Shown piece after piece: positions 16,231 through 24,060 of a stretch of 34,441 nucleotides of DNA. The DNA is from Arthrobacter terricola (lineage in GTDB: Bacteria; Actinomycetota; Actinomycetes; Actinomycetales; Micrococcaceae). The notes below the pieces were generated by a model, which ran no database searches, was not told the DNA's origin, and worked only from the letters and a program-made list of their open reading frames with translations. The DNA is taken from assembly GCF_004354015.1 (NCBI RefSeq), contig NZ_SMRU01000039.1:1-34441 (forward strand), written 5' to 3'. The position numbers were made by a program, and so were the translations under genes. Within the stretch, counting starts at the first letter, position 1. Each line of letters starts with the position of its first letter.

Positions 16231-16934
16231 TTCGATATTCTCCTAAATGCTTGTTCGAACGCTGAATGTATGTCGTACAGACCCGGGGCCTGGTCGATGA
16301 TCCAATCCGATAGGACGACCGCACCCATCCCGGCACTGTCGAGACTTGCTACTTCGTGATGGATCGAGAGAGATTCGCCCGGAAGATCAACGGTCACCGT
16401 GTGGCCGGACACCGGAAGTCCAAAACGCAAACTGACTACCTCGGTCAAATGATTGCCGCCGGCCGCCTCCCAAACAGCTCGAAGATCTGCAGCACTAGCG
16501 CTCGGACGGTCCAGTTTGGTGCGAGGGTGACGTTCATGAATTGCGGTCGCCGCTTGGACAGACAGACGCGACATCTTGGCGAGATTCCTCACCAACTCAG
16601 CCTGAAGCCAATGGCCAAGAGTCAGGTTCGTCGCTATAACGACGGGTGCCGTCATGGCGTAGTCTTCCAATTGTTTACTCGCAGCGTCAGACAATGCCGA
16701 AACGCAGTAGATGAGAGCTGCCCCGCCTTGTCTGCATACCCGGAGTGTGGTGTCTATCGCAGACACGTTGCTTGCGTCAAAGACGAGGTTTGGAACGCGG
16801 TTCAAATGTGCACCGTCACGGTCGACCCGACCAACCAGCGTATGCCTAGATTCTTCCAGTGCTCGGCACAAGGCACTGCCAAGCCTCCCCCTGTGGCCGA
16901 CTACCGCGGCTAAGACAGAAGTGTCCCCGGCCAT
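16227..16934 (-). CDS. DapB-like (dihydrodipicolinate-reductase-fold) reductase
   Basis: A 235-residue protein with a Rossmann start VVGHRGRLGSALCRALEES and a C-terminal half resembling DapB. ERHPRTKLDRPSASA stands where DapB has E-x-H-H-x-x-K-x-D-x-P-S-G-T-A, and RFGLPVSGHTVTVDLPGES matches the following segment. The first catalytic His and the catalytic Lys are kept; the second His is Pro and SGTA is SASA. This suggests a reductase recruited from lysine synthesis to a different imine-like or unsaturated substrate. The start overlaps the carrier-protein stop (TAATG), and the end overlaps the aldolase start. NAD(P)H use is expected from the fold; the substrate is unknown. Confidence 0.75.
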   Translation of the reverse strand: MAGDTSVLAAVVGHRGRLGSALCRALEESRHTLVGRVDRDGAHLNRVPNLVFDASNVSAIDTTLRVCRQGGAALIYCVSALSDAASKQLEDYAMTAPVVIATNLTLGHWLQAELVRNLAKMSRLSVQAATAIHERHPRTKLDRPSASAADLRAVWEAAGGNHLTEVVSLRFGLPVSGHTVTVDLPGESLSIHHEVASLDSAGMGAVVLSDWIIDQAPGLYDIHSAFEQAFRRISK

Positions 16935-17182
16935 TACGAGCTCGTCTGCTGGTCCACGTAGGACGCGATGCCCTCTACGGTCTGGAGGAAGGAAATATCC
17001 CCTTCGAGATCGATGTAGACTCCAAGATCAGTCTCAATCGCATCCACGAGCTGAAGGAATGCGAGAGATGTCAGACCCTTGTCGGACAGCGATCTTGAAT
17101 GATCAAGCGCTTCAATTTTGTTGATTTCGCCTGAGGAAACAGATTCGACCAAATCTGCGATTCTGTCTGTCGTAGTAGCCAT
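16934..17182 (-). CDS. Acyl/peptidyl carrier protein
   Basis: An 82-residue stand-alone carrier protein. The phosphopantetheine attachment site is Ser39 in DKGLTSLAFLQLV (usual motif D-S-L, here T-S-L), followed by the helix II pattern VDAIETDLGVYIDLE, typical of ACP/PCP folds. It lies between the adenylating enzyme (one base apart) and the DapB-like reductase (one-base overlap), so it is almost certainly loaded by that adenylating enzyme and modified by the phosphopantetheinyl transferase of the same cluster. Whether it carries an amino acid or another carboxylic acid is not known. Confidence 0.9.
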   Translation of the reverse strand: MATTTDRIADLVESVSSGEINKIEALDHSRSLSDKGLTSLAFLQLVDAIETDLGVYIDLEGDISFLQTVEGIASYVDQQTSS

Positions 17183-17183
17183 G

Positions 17184-18689
17184 TTAGGACTTCATTCCCT
17201 TCAGTTTCTGCAGTTCCATACCGAGAAGCTGCTGTATTAGTTCGTCTATTTCGGTCAAACGCGGTTTCCCGGGCCCACTGCGTGGAATCGCGTCGACAAG
17301 GAAGTACTTCATCGGCCGTTCATGTGCCGAAAGCCTTCTCTCCGCCAGGCCGCGCAGCTCCCTCACCAGGTCATTTTCGACAGTGTCTTGAGTTTTCACC
17401 AGCGCGCAGAGAATGCCGTGCTGCGAGGATGAAGTGGCCAGTGATACGTGGGCGTCGGTGACGTTAGGCGATTCAAGCAAGACGTCCCGAATCTCATCAG
17501 GAGAGACCTTCTTTCCGCCGACATTCAATCCTTTACCTGATCGCCCGGAAAGGACGAGCCGGCCGTCTATAAACGTTCCCTCGTCGCCTGAGCGGTAGTA
17601 GCCATCGGTCGTGAGCCGCGATTCAAAAAGCCCCGGGTAGTTCAGGTACCGCGTTCCCATAGAAGTGCTGCGGACCAATAGACCGCCCTCTTCTACGCGA
17701 ATCGACACATTGGGGAGGACTTTTCCTTGCCCCACTGCATCGGGACGCTTTTCGCCTTCAGTCAGCGGACCAGTCTCCGCAAGGCCGTAGTAGTCTGAAA
17801 TCACAATGCCCTCTCGCTGACCGAGGATTTCTCGCGTCGATGGGGCAAGGCGCGCTGAAGAAGAAAGACACAGTCTTGGCCTCTCGCCCGGAATATTCTT
17901 GGCCGTTCGAGCAAGAGCGTCATAGATCGCGGGAAACCCTACAAGAATCGTCCCTCTGGTGTGTTCGAGTTTGCGGCGGACATATCCTGCTGACGGCAAC
18001 GCCGCTGGGAGGCTGAGCGACGCCCCCGATACCAGAGCTGGAATGAGGGATGTATTGAAGGCAAGGCCGTTGTATGCCCCGGCAAAGCACAGGATACTGT
18101 CTGCCTCGCTCATTTCGGTCGCCATAACCCAGCTCCGAGCCGCATTTACGACAGCCCGACCCGTGAATTCGATACAGGCGGCAGTCCGGGTGGATCCTGA
18201 AGTGAATCGGCATATCTCCGTCAGGGGATGCATCTCCGGCGCAGCCTGCTGCGAAGACGTCGCGGCAACAACAAGGTTCCCTTGTTCTATCGCGCCACGC
18301 ATCTCTATCCGCGCTAACGCATCATGATCCGCCGGCTGAATTACAAATTCAATTCCGGTCGAATCGATAAGGGTATTCAACTGTTGTGACGAGACGGCCG
18401 GATCGATAAGGAACGGTACCGCACCGAGCTCCAGCAGTCCCAACAGCACGACGACGTACCCAACCGAGTTGGGCGCCACAAGACCGACGCGCGAACGTGG
18501 TCCTACTCCCGAGGCTTCCAGGTTCCGAGTAGCGTCGCAACGAGCTTTCAGTAGCTGTTCGGTGGTCAGGACCTCTTTTCCATCGGAAACGGTGGCACGC
18601 TCAAGCCGTGCGTCCATTGCCTCCGATAGATACCTCCGGAGATGGGAGGGTATGTCCGTCGGCAGTTGAGTGTCCTTACGCTTCACCAT
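17184..18689 (-). CDS. AMP-binding adenylating enzyme (ANL superfamily)
   Basis: A 501-residue stand-alone acyl/aminoacyl-AMP ligase. Recognisable are the P-loop equivalent ICRFTSGSTRTAACIEFTG, the aromatic DYYGLAETGP motif, YRSGDEGTFIDGRLVLSGR (Asp/Arg contacts to AMP), GLNVGGKKVSPDEI in the hinge region, and a C-terminal PRSGPGKPRL whose Lys is the usual catalytic one. The P-loop departs from TSGSTGxPK: the second Gly and the Lys are changed. It would activate a carboxylic acid and load the carrier protein encoded next. It starts 14 bases inside the end of the oxidase gene, with GAGGGCGG upstream. Substrate cannot be predicted with confidence by eye. Confidence 0.88.
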   Translation of the reverse strand: MVKRKDTQLPTDIPSHLRRYLSEAMDARLERATVSDGKEVLTTEQLLKARCDATRNLEASGVGPRSRVGLVAPNSVGYVVVLLGLLELGAVPFLIDPAVSSQQLNTLIDSTGIEFVIQPADHDALARIEMRGAIEQGNLVVAATSSQQAAPEMHPLTEICRFTSGSTRTAACIEFTGRAVVNAARSWVMATEMSEADSILCFAGAYNGLAFNTSLIPALVSGASLSLPAALPSAGYVRRKLEHTRGTILVGFPAIYDALARTAKNIPGERPRLCLSSSARLAPSTREILGQREGIVISDYYGLAETGPLTEGEKRPDAVGQGKVLPNVSIRVEEGGLLVRSTSMGTRYLNYPGLFESRLTTDGYYRSGDEGTFIDGRLVLSGRSGKGLNVGGKKVSPDEIRDVLLESPNVTDAHVSLATSSSQHGILCALVKTQDTVENDLVRELRGLAERRLSAHERPMKYFLVDAIPRSGPGKPRLTEIDELIQQLLGMELQKLKGMKS

Positions 18690-20109
18690 GTGCGTCCGCC
18701 CTCAGTTCACGATCTGCTCTTGTGCGAGTTTCCGATTGCTCTACTCCAATAGCCATGAGACACAGCAACTCTTCGGTCGCTGGTAGAGCTGCGAGGTCTT
18801 TCCAGATTGTCTGGACGAAGCCGCCAATCGTAAAGATTCCCAGATGGTTCTGCGCCGCTCCTAAATAGGCCAAATGCGCGGCTGCACCGCTGCGAAACAG
18901 TGCCTCACGGATGTTGTGACCATCGCCGCCAGTTCCTAGAAGCTGATTTGTATTTGCATGGAAGAGCAGGAATGCTTTAGCCGCCCCCACGTGACGCTGT
19001 CCCATGCAGGCACGAACGAAGTGCTCGGTACCAGTTCCATCCGGCACGAACTGGGTCCTCACCGATGGGACATCCAGTTCACACGAAGTCTTGTCCACCA
19101 ATAGAAGCGAAACGCTGACCAGTGGGTGTTCTTGCATGGAATTCGGTATGTCAACAGGCAGCGCGGTTGCCATCACGGCAAGGAGGTCGCCCAGTGATTC
19201 ACCCGGAATGGGTTCTCCGGTAAATGACCGCGCGGAATGACGTCGCCTCGATAGATCAGTCCAGACACTCATAAGTCCTGGGTTTTTAGGGCACGCCGCG
19301 ACTTCAACGAGCCTCTTCGGGGTGATTGCGCCTCGAGATGTCGTTCCCATTAGCGGTTCGACGATATTTTCCCATGGGATCTTTTCATAGTCACCGCGAC
19401 AGTCCCGAACTGTCCGCGGATATTCCAAGCGGAACGAACCTGGTTCGTCAAATAGGTGAGACGTACGAAAGGATACTGCTGAGTGGAACTCATGATAGGG
19501 AAAGTTTGAAGATACAAAATTCCGAACAATTCGCGAAGCTGAGGCCAGCTGAATGAATGATTCGCGTCCGTGACTCAGCGCTGTCCCAAGTAAGCTAACG
19601 GAGGCATGCGCAGCGTCGAGGGATGCATAGAGGTAACCCCTAGGCCCGTACTTTCGCATTGACAACCAGGGGCGCTGGACAAGTATCAAGTGGCATATCG
19701 AATCGCTTGGAGACTCAGTGTTCAGTTCCTGGGCCAAAGTTGTCAGCTGGTCTGACGGTATCGCGATCCTCCGGAGCTGTTCTGCTGAATCACCCAGCCT
19801 AAAGAGAGACCACTCTCTCAACGGTGCTCCCGGTGACTTCGACTCCACGAGCGCCAGTAGGCTGTAGGGAAAGATCGCTCCAGCCGAAGGGACTATCCGT
19901 CTGTCCCCGGCTCCACGGTCAAATATTCCTTGTTCGGCGATCTCGAGGGCGTTATCAAGGCCTCGGCATTGAATAGTTTGGCTAACCCCGGGGGCTGGTG
20001 GATCAAGGTGCGTCATAGCCCTCCACGCATCAACGACTGAGAGCGAAGAATATGCGCCCGCAGGATCATGAATCATTGTTGTATCGACTACCAACGTGCC
20101 CCCTAACAA
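18676..20109 (-). CDS. Tandem nitroreductase-fold (SagB/McbC-type) flavin oxidoreductase
   Basis: A 477-residue protein with two nitroreductase-like halves. The first has DRRIVPSAGAIFPYSLLALV, the FMN-region signature of SagB/ThcOx-type dehydrogenases. The second begins LSRRRHSARSFTGEPIPGE, the usual nitroreductase opening, and carries SGAAAHLAYLGAAQNHLGI. Such enzymes oxidise azolines to azoles or desaturate carrier-bound or peptide substrates. It is the first gene of the operon, overlapping the adenylating enzyme, so it probably dehydrogenates the carrier-bound intermediate or product. The start is uncertain: TTG 20109 has AGGA upstream, TTG 20094 has AGGGGG, and ATG 20076 has no clear site. 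Confidence 0.8.
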   Translation of the reverse strand: MLGGTLVVDTTMIHDPAGAYSSLSVVDAWRAMTHLDPPAPGVSQTIQCRGLDNALEIAEQGIFDRGAGDRRIVPSAGAIFPYSLLALVESKSPGAPLREWSLFRLGDSAEQLRRIAIPSDQLTTLAQELNTESPSDSICHLILVQRPWLSMRKYGPRGYLYASLDAAHASVSLLGTALSHGRESFIQLASASRIVRNFVSSNFPYHEFHSAVSFRTSHLFDEPGSFRLEYPRTVRDCRGDYEKIPWENIVEPLMGTTSRGAITPKRLVEVAACPKNPGLMSVWTDLSRRRHSARSFTGEPIPGESLGDLLAVMATALPVDIPNSMQEHPLVSVSLLLVDKTSCELDVPSVRTQFVPDGTGTEHFVRACMGQRHVGAAKAFLLFHANTNQLLGTGGDGHNIREALFRSGAAAHLAYLGAAQNHLGIFTIGGFVQTIWKDLAALPATEELLCLMAIGVEQSETRTRADRELRADAHGEA

Positions 20110-20258
20110 AAAATTTTCCTATTCACAGATTGCCCGACCGACCCCAACGTCCTGACTCTTGGAGGGCACACGTTCTGGCGGCAGCCCGTTTTAAGGTTCT
20201 GGTGAATAGGCGTCTGAAGATTAAAGAATAGATACGCCGCAGGGCGAAGGTCCTTCAT
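20103..20258 (-). CDS. Possible small ORF overlapping the oxidase start
   Basis: A 51-residue frame from ATG 20258 ends seven bases inside the TTG start of the oxidase gene. It contains TGCRQNVCPP and finishes in VNRKIFC, so three Cys lie in its second half. A longer start at 20357 is also open. It could be a leader peptide coupling translation to the oxidase, a small substrate peptide, or chance. No clear ribosome site is seen, and nothing identifies a family. Confidence 0.2.
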   Translation of the reverse strand: MKDLRPAAYLFFNLQTPIHQNLKTGCRQNVCPPRVRTLGSVGQSVNRKIFC

Positions 20259-20393
20259 TTCGCGCCGAAAATTTGCGGGTTTCAAGTGTTCAGCCAAATT
20301 GGCGTGGTGATTGCAGCTTGGAACTCCTGGAAAGGCGAGCATGGAGGCGCCTTCCAATCGGACCGGATGCAGGCCGTCGTTCCTGCAAGTGGC

Positions 20394-21659
20394 CTAGCGG
20401 CGGCGTCCGGCCAAAATCCATATTCCAAGACCGCCCGACACAACAAGTGCACCGATATTTGTTCCTTGCCAGCCCATCCCAAGAAAGATCGCACTCGCCG
20501 AGAAGGACGCAATCACGGCCGTTACGCTGCCGATACCCTCAGCAACTGCTTGGAGTCGGCCACCCCTTCCCGGTGGGTAGCAAATAACCAAATATGAGCT
20601 CCCTGCAACATAGAGGAAGTTCCAACCGAGTCCGTTGAGCACAAGCGCAAGGAGGAAGTTTAGAAAGTCGCCGCCTGCAACACCGGCGATTGCCCCGCTG
20701 GCGAGCAATGCCGCCCCGCTTAGCGCAATTGCCTTCCGTCCGAACTTTTCAAGCAGAAGCCCCGAGAAAAGTGATGGCGCAAACATTCCGACCATATGCC
20801 ATTGAATGATTGTCGTTCCCATTGTGACGGAATGCCCGGCGTGCTCACTTCCAATCGGGCCAATGGCCATGACCATTGTCATCACGGCACCAGCGACCGC
20901 AAGAGTCACAAGCGCCGTGACAAAGTTGCGTGGCTGCTCCAGATCCCGCCATCGCACGGGATCAGGCCCCGGACCCCCGACACGGGCCGGCCCTGATTCT
21001 GACACTGAGCGATGTCGTCGTTCGGGTCTAAGCAGTGCCAAGAGAATCGGCAGAGTCAAGAGACAAAGGGCCACGACCACAAGATAAGATCCTGCATACA
21101 TTTCAGGGAGGACGTCCATTGTCGAGGTCGCGAGCCAAGGACCGACGAACGCTGCCACCAACCCTCCGGCAAGAATCATCGAAAGGGCCCTATCCCGCTG
21201 TCCGGGCGAGGTCAGATCGGCCCCCATGAGCCGGATGTACCCCCCGGTTGCGCGATATACGCCGACAATACCCGTTCCTACGCAGAGCGCGGGAAATGAA
21301 TGCCCCACGACCGCGAGCGTAGAGACTGCGGCACCAAGTGCGCCAAGGATGGCGCCAACCACCATTACTGGGGTGTATCCGAAGCGGGCGCATGCAAGGC
21401 CAGTGAGGACCGAACAAATTGCCCCCATCAGGGTAATCATCGCCAGCGGAAGCGTGGCTAGCACGGGCGTTGGGGCCAAGGCGAGACCGACTAAAGCGGT
21501 GAGCGTCAGATCGACGCTCACCGTTGCGTAATACAACGCCTGACAAACCATAAGCGCGAAAGTTGTTGACCCGATTGATTTCCCGGAGTCGTTCTGTCCC
21601 CGGAGCTTCCCTTCGAGTGGTGTGTCTTCTATCAGTGGCTGCGCCGAGCTGTCAGGCAC
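20394..21659 (-). CDS. MFS transporter (probable product exporter)
   Basis: A membrane protein of about 421 residues with roughly twelve hydrophobic segments. The charged loop RPERRHRSVSESGPARVGGP in the middle splits it into two halves, and LEKFGRKAIALSG resembles the MFS G-x-x-x-D-R-x-G-R-(K/R) loop of the second half. The frame stays open much further upstream, but that part overlaps the divergent regulator gene and is not membrane-like. GTG 21659, after an AGGGGG site, gives a normal MFS length. It is on the same strand as the biosynthetic genes, 285 bases before the first, and divergent from the GlxA-type regulator; export or self-resistance is the likely role. Substrate unknown. Confidence 0.82.
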   Translation of the reverse strand: MPDSSAQPLIEDTPLEGKLRGQNDSGKSIGSTTFALMVCQALYYATVSVDLTLTALVGLALAPTPVLATLPLAMITLMGAICSVLTGLACARFGYTPVMVVGAILGALGAAVSTLAVVGHSFPALCVGTGIVGVYRATGGYIRLMGADLTSPGQRDRALSMILAGGLVAAFVGPWLATSTMDVLPEMYAGSYLVVVALCLLTLPILLALLRPERRHRSVSESGPARVGGPGPDPVRWRDLEQPRNFVTALVTLAVAGAVMTMVMAIGPIGSEHAGHSVTMGTTIIQWHMVGMFAPSLFSGLLLEKFGRKAIALSGAALLASGAIAGVAGGDFLNFLLALVLNGLGWNFLYVAGSSYLVICYPPGRGGRLQAVAEGIGSVTAVIASFSASAIFLGMGWQGTNIGALVVSGGLGIWILAGRRR

Positions 21660-21729
21660 CGAACCCCCTGTGTTCAAGTTTTGATCCGGAGTCCACCTTG
21701 ACAGATCCCACCCTTCGGTCGGAAGTGGC

Positions 21730-22701
21730 ATGATGGACACCATGCGCAATGATTCGGACAGCCTTAGGCGCGTCGTAGTAATCGCCCTCGATGGTGTCGT
21801 CGACTTGGACCTCGCGATACCGCTCCAAGTGTTCGCAAGGCGGGACCTCAGCATTAGGTACGAGGTTGTCGTAGCAGCGGAACGACCTGGGCTGGTCTCA
21901 ACGGCAGCCGGGCTCACACTGCATGTCGACCACGACGTATCGGAGCTGGACGAAGCACACACCGTGATTGTTCCGGGCTTTAACATAGCTAGCCCGACCT
22001 CCGATACGGTCCTTCGAGCGCTGCGCTCGGCTCACGCCCGCGGCGTGAGACTCGCCTCGATCTGCACTGGCGCGTTTGCCCTCGCCGCGGCCCGGGTGCT
22101 GGACGGAACATGGGCAACTACTCATTGGGAGCAAGCTGCGGAGTTGGCCCGGACTTACCCGCTCGTGCACGTTGACCCTGACGTCCTTTATGTTGACAAC
22201 GGACAAGTGCTGACCAGCGCAGGAGTAACGTCTGGAATTGATTTATGTCTGCACATGCTGGAGTTGGACCTCGGTGCACAAGCAGCATTGGATGTTGCCA
22301 GAAGCCTTGTCGTACCTCGTCACAGAACTGGTGGGCAGGCACAATACAGACCAAGTCCCCTGATTAACACCGGTGGCGTCATAGCGGAAGCACTAATATG
22401 GGCGTCAGAACATGCCACTACCCTGTTAACGGTTGAGGACATCGCCAAACGCGCGCATGTCTCAGTTCGGTCACTGCACCGCCACTGCCTGAAACTAACC
22501 GGTTATCCGCCAGGTGAGTGGCTCCTCCGAGAGAGGGTCGCCATCGCATGCCGGTTGCTAGAAGACCCAACTCTTACCGTCGCAGCTGTGGCCGCACAAA
22601 GCGGATTTGGAAGTGCTGCAAACATGCGTGCACGCTTCAACTCGATCATGAACACGTCGCCCGCCGCCTACCGACAAGCGTTCGGGCCTTCGAGCAGGTA
22701 A
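21730..22701 (+). CDS. GlxA-family transcriptional regulator (DJ-1/PfpI domain + AraC HTH)
   Basis: A 323-residue protein. The N-terminal half is DJ-1/PfpI-like (VVIALDGVVDLDLAIPLQVF, and SICTGAFALAAARVLDGTWA with the nucleophile-elbow Cys). The C-terminal half has an AraC-type double helix-turn-helix: VEDIAKRAHVSVRSLHRHC and VAAVAAQSGFGSAANMRARF. This matches GlxA-type regulators. It is transcribed away from the MFS gene with a 70-base shared spacer, so it most likely controls the exporter and the biosynthetic operon. ATG 21730, 21733 and 21742 are all possible; GGAAGTGGC precedes the first. The signal sensed is unknown. Confidence 0.9.
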   Translation: MMDTMRNDSDSLRRVVVIALDGVVDLDLAIPLQVFARRDLSIRYEVVVAAERPGLVSTAAGLTLHVDHDVSELDEAHTVIVPGFNIASPTSDTVLRALRSAHARGVRLASICTGAFALAAARVLDGTWATTHWEQAAELARTYPLVHVDPDVLYVDNGQVLTSAGVTSGIDLCLHMLELDLGAQAALDVARSLVVPRHRTGGQAQYRPSPLINTGGVIAEALIWASEHATTLLTVEDIAKRAHVSVRSLHRHCLKLTGYPPGEWLLRERVAIACRLLEDPTLTVAAVAAQSGFGSAANMRARFNSIMNTSPAAYRQAFGPSSR

Positions 22702-22747
22702 GGATTTTCGTACCCATCAGTGAGACAAACCGGCTGCCGGTCGCGGT

Positions 22748-23002
22748 TCACAGTCCACCGCGGGGCCAATCGACGTTCCTGTACCTAAAGACCTGCCCCA
22801 CCTGGGCTTCCGGTCTCCAGGTTCCCTGCCCCGGTCGCGACACCCCAGGATTGACTAACCAAGTGTGGAAATACGTCAATTCGATCAGGCCAAATACACC
22901 ACGCCTGCAGCGGGCGGCGCCCATAATCAGATTCTGCTCTTGGCGGGCCCAGCAGCCATCCCAGTACCGCCCGAGGAAGTATTCCGGCGCGTGCTCGCTC
23001 AC
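22748..23002 (-). CDS. Small hypothetical protein (Trp/Cys-containing)
   Basis: An 84-residue frame starting with GTG 23002, which overlaps the stop of the upstream gene by four bases (GTGA). That coupling is the main evidence that it is real. It reads EYFLGRYWDGCWARQEQNLI and later ELTYFHTWLV and ends WPRGGL. No membrane segment, signal peptide or known domain is recognised. It is the last of four small genes on this strand (24233 down to 22748) and ends 46 bases from the convergent GlxA-type gene. Confidence 0.5.
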   Translation of the reverse strand: MSEHAPEYFLGRYWDGCWARQEQNLIMGAARCRRGVFGLIELTYFHTWLVNPGVSRPGQGTWRPEAQVGQVFRYRNVDWPRGGL

Positions 23003-23355
23003 GTTTCAGGCGGCTCTTCACTGATGACAGGCAGAGGCGCCGTGTCGAAGAACCGGTACTCCCTCGTGGGAAGGTGGATTGGTTTTCCCGCGGCCTCAGC
23101 AGCCTTCTCCCGGATAAAATCGTGATCGTCCCCGGAGAGGACAACCTGGCCGTTCGGATCGTACTCAACGTCCCCGCGTGCATCCAACTTGGTCGACATG
23201 GCAGCTGGCAGAACCAGACAGGCCGGATTTTCCATACGCCAGGTCCGGGTATCGGAATCGAGCCACTCCCACTCGTCTTTGAGGCTCACACTGTTAAGCA
23301 CCGCCTTCCTGTCCGGCTTTCCTGAAGTGAATTCCGTCCAGATTACGCCCGCCAT
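22999..23355 (-). CDS. Hypothetical protein
   Basis: A 118-residue acidic frame beginning MAGVIWTEFTSGKPDRKAVL and ending in a Pro/Glu-rich tail. No known domain was recognised. The start is uncertain: no good ribosome site precedes ATG 23355, and the same frame continues upstream without a start codon through a Cys-rich CTGRCVACAW up to a TGA, so the 5' end may be missing or a longer gene may have been damaged. The stop overlaps the next gene's GTG. Composition and the coupling support coding. It is probably part of the same small operon as its neighbours. Confidence 0.55.
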   Translation of the reverse strand: MAGVIWTEFTSGKPDRKAVLNSVSLKDEWEWLDSDTRTWRMENPACLVLPAAMSTKLDARGDVEYDPNGQVVLSGDDHDFIREKAAEAAGKPIHLPTREYRFFDTAPLPVISEEPPET

Positions 23356-23539
23356 CTTGCGGATGACAGGCGGGTAATTCCTCGCACTCAGTTCAACAAG
23401 CCACGCGCAGGCGACGCAGCGCCCGGTACAGGTCAGAACCGCACCTGTAGCGGGAAGTCAGACGAATCGGCGCGCGACTGCCGAAGTCGCTTGCACGGAG
23501 TGACCGTAGTCCACCGCCGTTGGTCTTTCAGCCAATGAC

Positions 23540-24060
23540 CTACAGTGCCTTCCGTCGTGTCCCGAATTCGATCCGCAGGTACCCGAGCTCTTCGCGTGGC
23601 AGGACGGCAGTCACTACCCCGTTGTTTCCGAGGGACGCTCCGACGGCGTACACGTCCGGATCCGAATCGATTTCCGGCCCAGGCAATTGAGCGCCGTCAA
23701 CCCGGACGGTGATCTCGCGGGTGCCGGGTGCGTTTCTGGGTCCCGGGCGTGACGAACCCCGGCGTTGCCGCCATCCGTTCGCACCGGTAGCGGTTCATCA
23801 GGGATGTGGCTCAGGTGGTCCGTCAACACCCACGCCAGCGATGACGGTCCGGCCCCGTCACGGTGCCAGCTGGTCCTCACAGCCTCCCAAAGTTGCGGGT
23901 AGCGAAGCCTTTCAACCTGCTCAACCAGCCACTGCGGCCGTGGCCAGGGAGGAACAAGCTCGATCGAGGTCCGGGTCTCCTCATCGGTTTCGGCCAGGTT
24001 GACCGGGTCGGATTTATCTTCGGGGTTCCGCCACACGGTGTAGCTGATGCTCACTGACAT
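23540..24060 (-). pseudogene. Hypothetical gene with a single-base frameshift
   Basis: Two adjoining minus-strand frames read as one protein. The first starts MSVSISYTVWRNPEDKSDPV and continues with WPRPQWLVEQVERLRYPQLW to about residue 103. The second, shifted by one, gives GTREITVRVDGAQLPGPEID and ends EELGYLRIEFGTRRKAL with TAG at 23540. The switch falls at a run of four G on the minus strand (plus positions 23757-23760); restoring one G gives a continuous protein of 173 residues. This is either a real inactivating deletion or a sequencing error. ATG 24060 overlaps the upstream gene's stop. The family is not recognised. Confidence 0.65.

Noticed and set aside
20394..21986. Longer MFS frame starting at 21986
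   Set aside because: The extra 109 residues are not membrane-like, and they lie antisense to the start of the clearly coding GlxA-type gene. GTG 21659 with AGGGGG upstream gives a normal MFS length.
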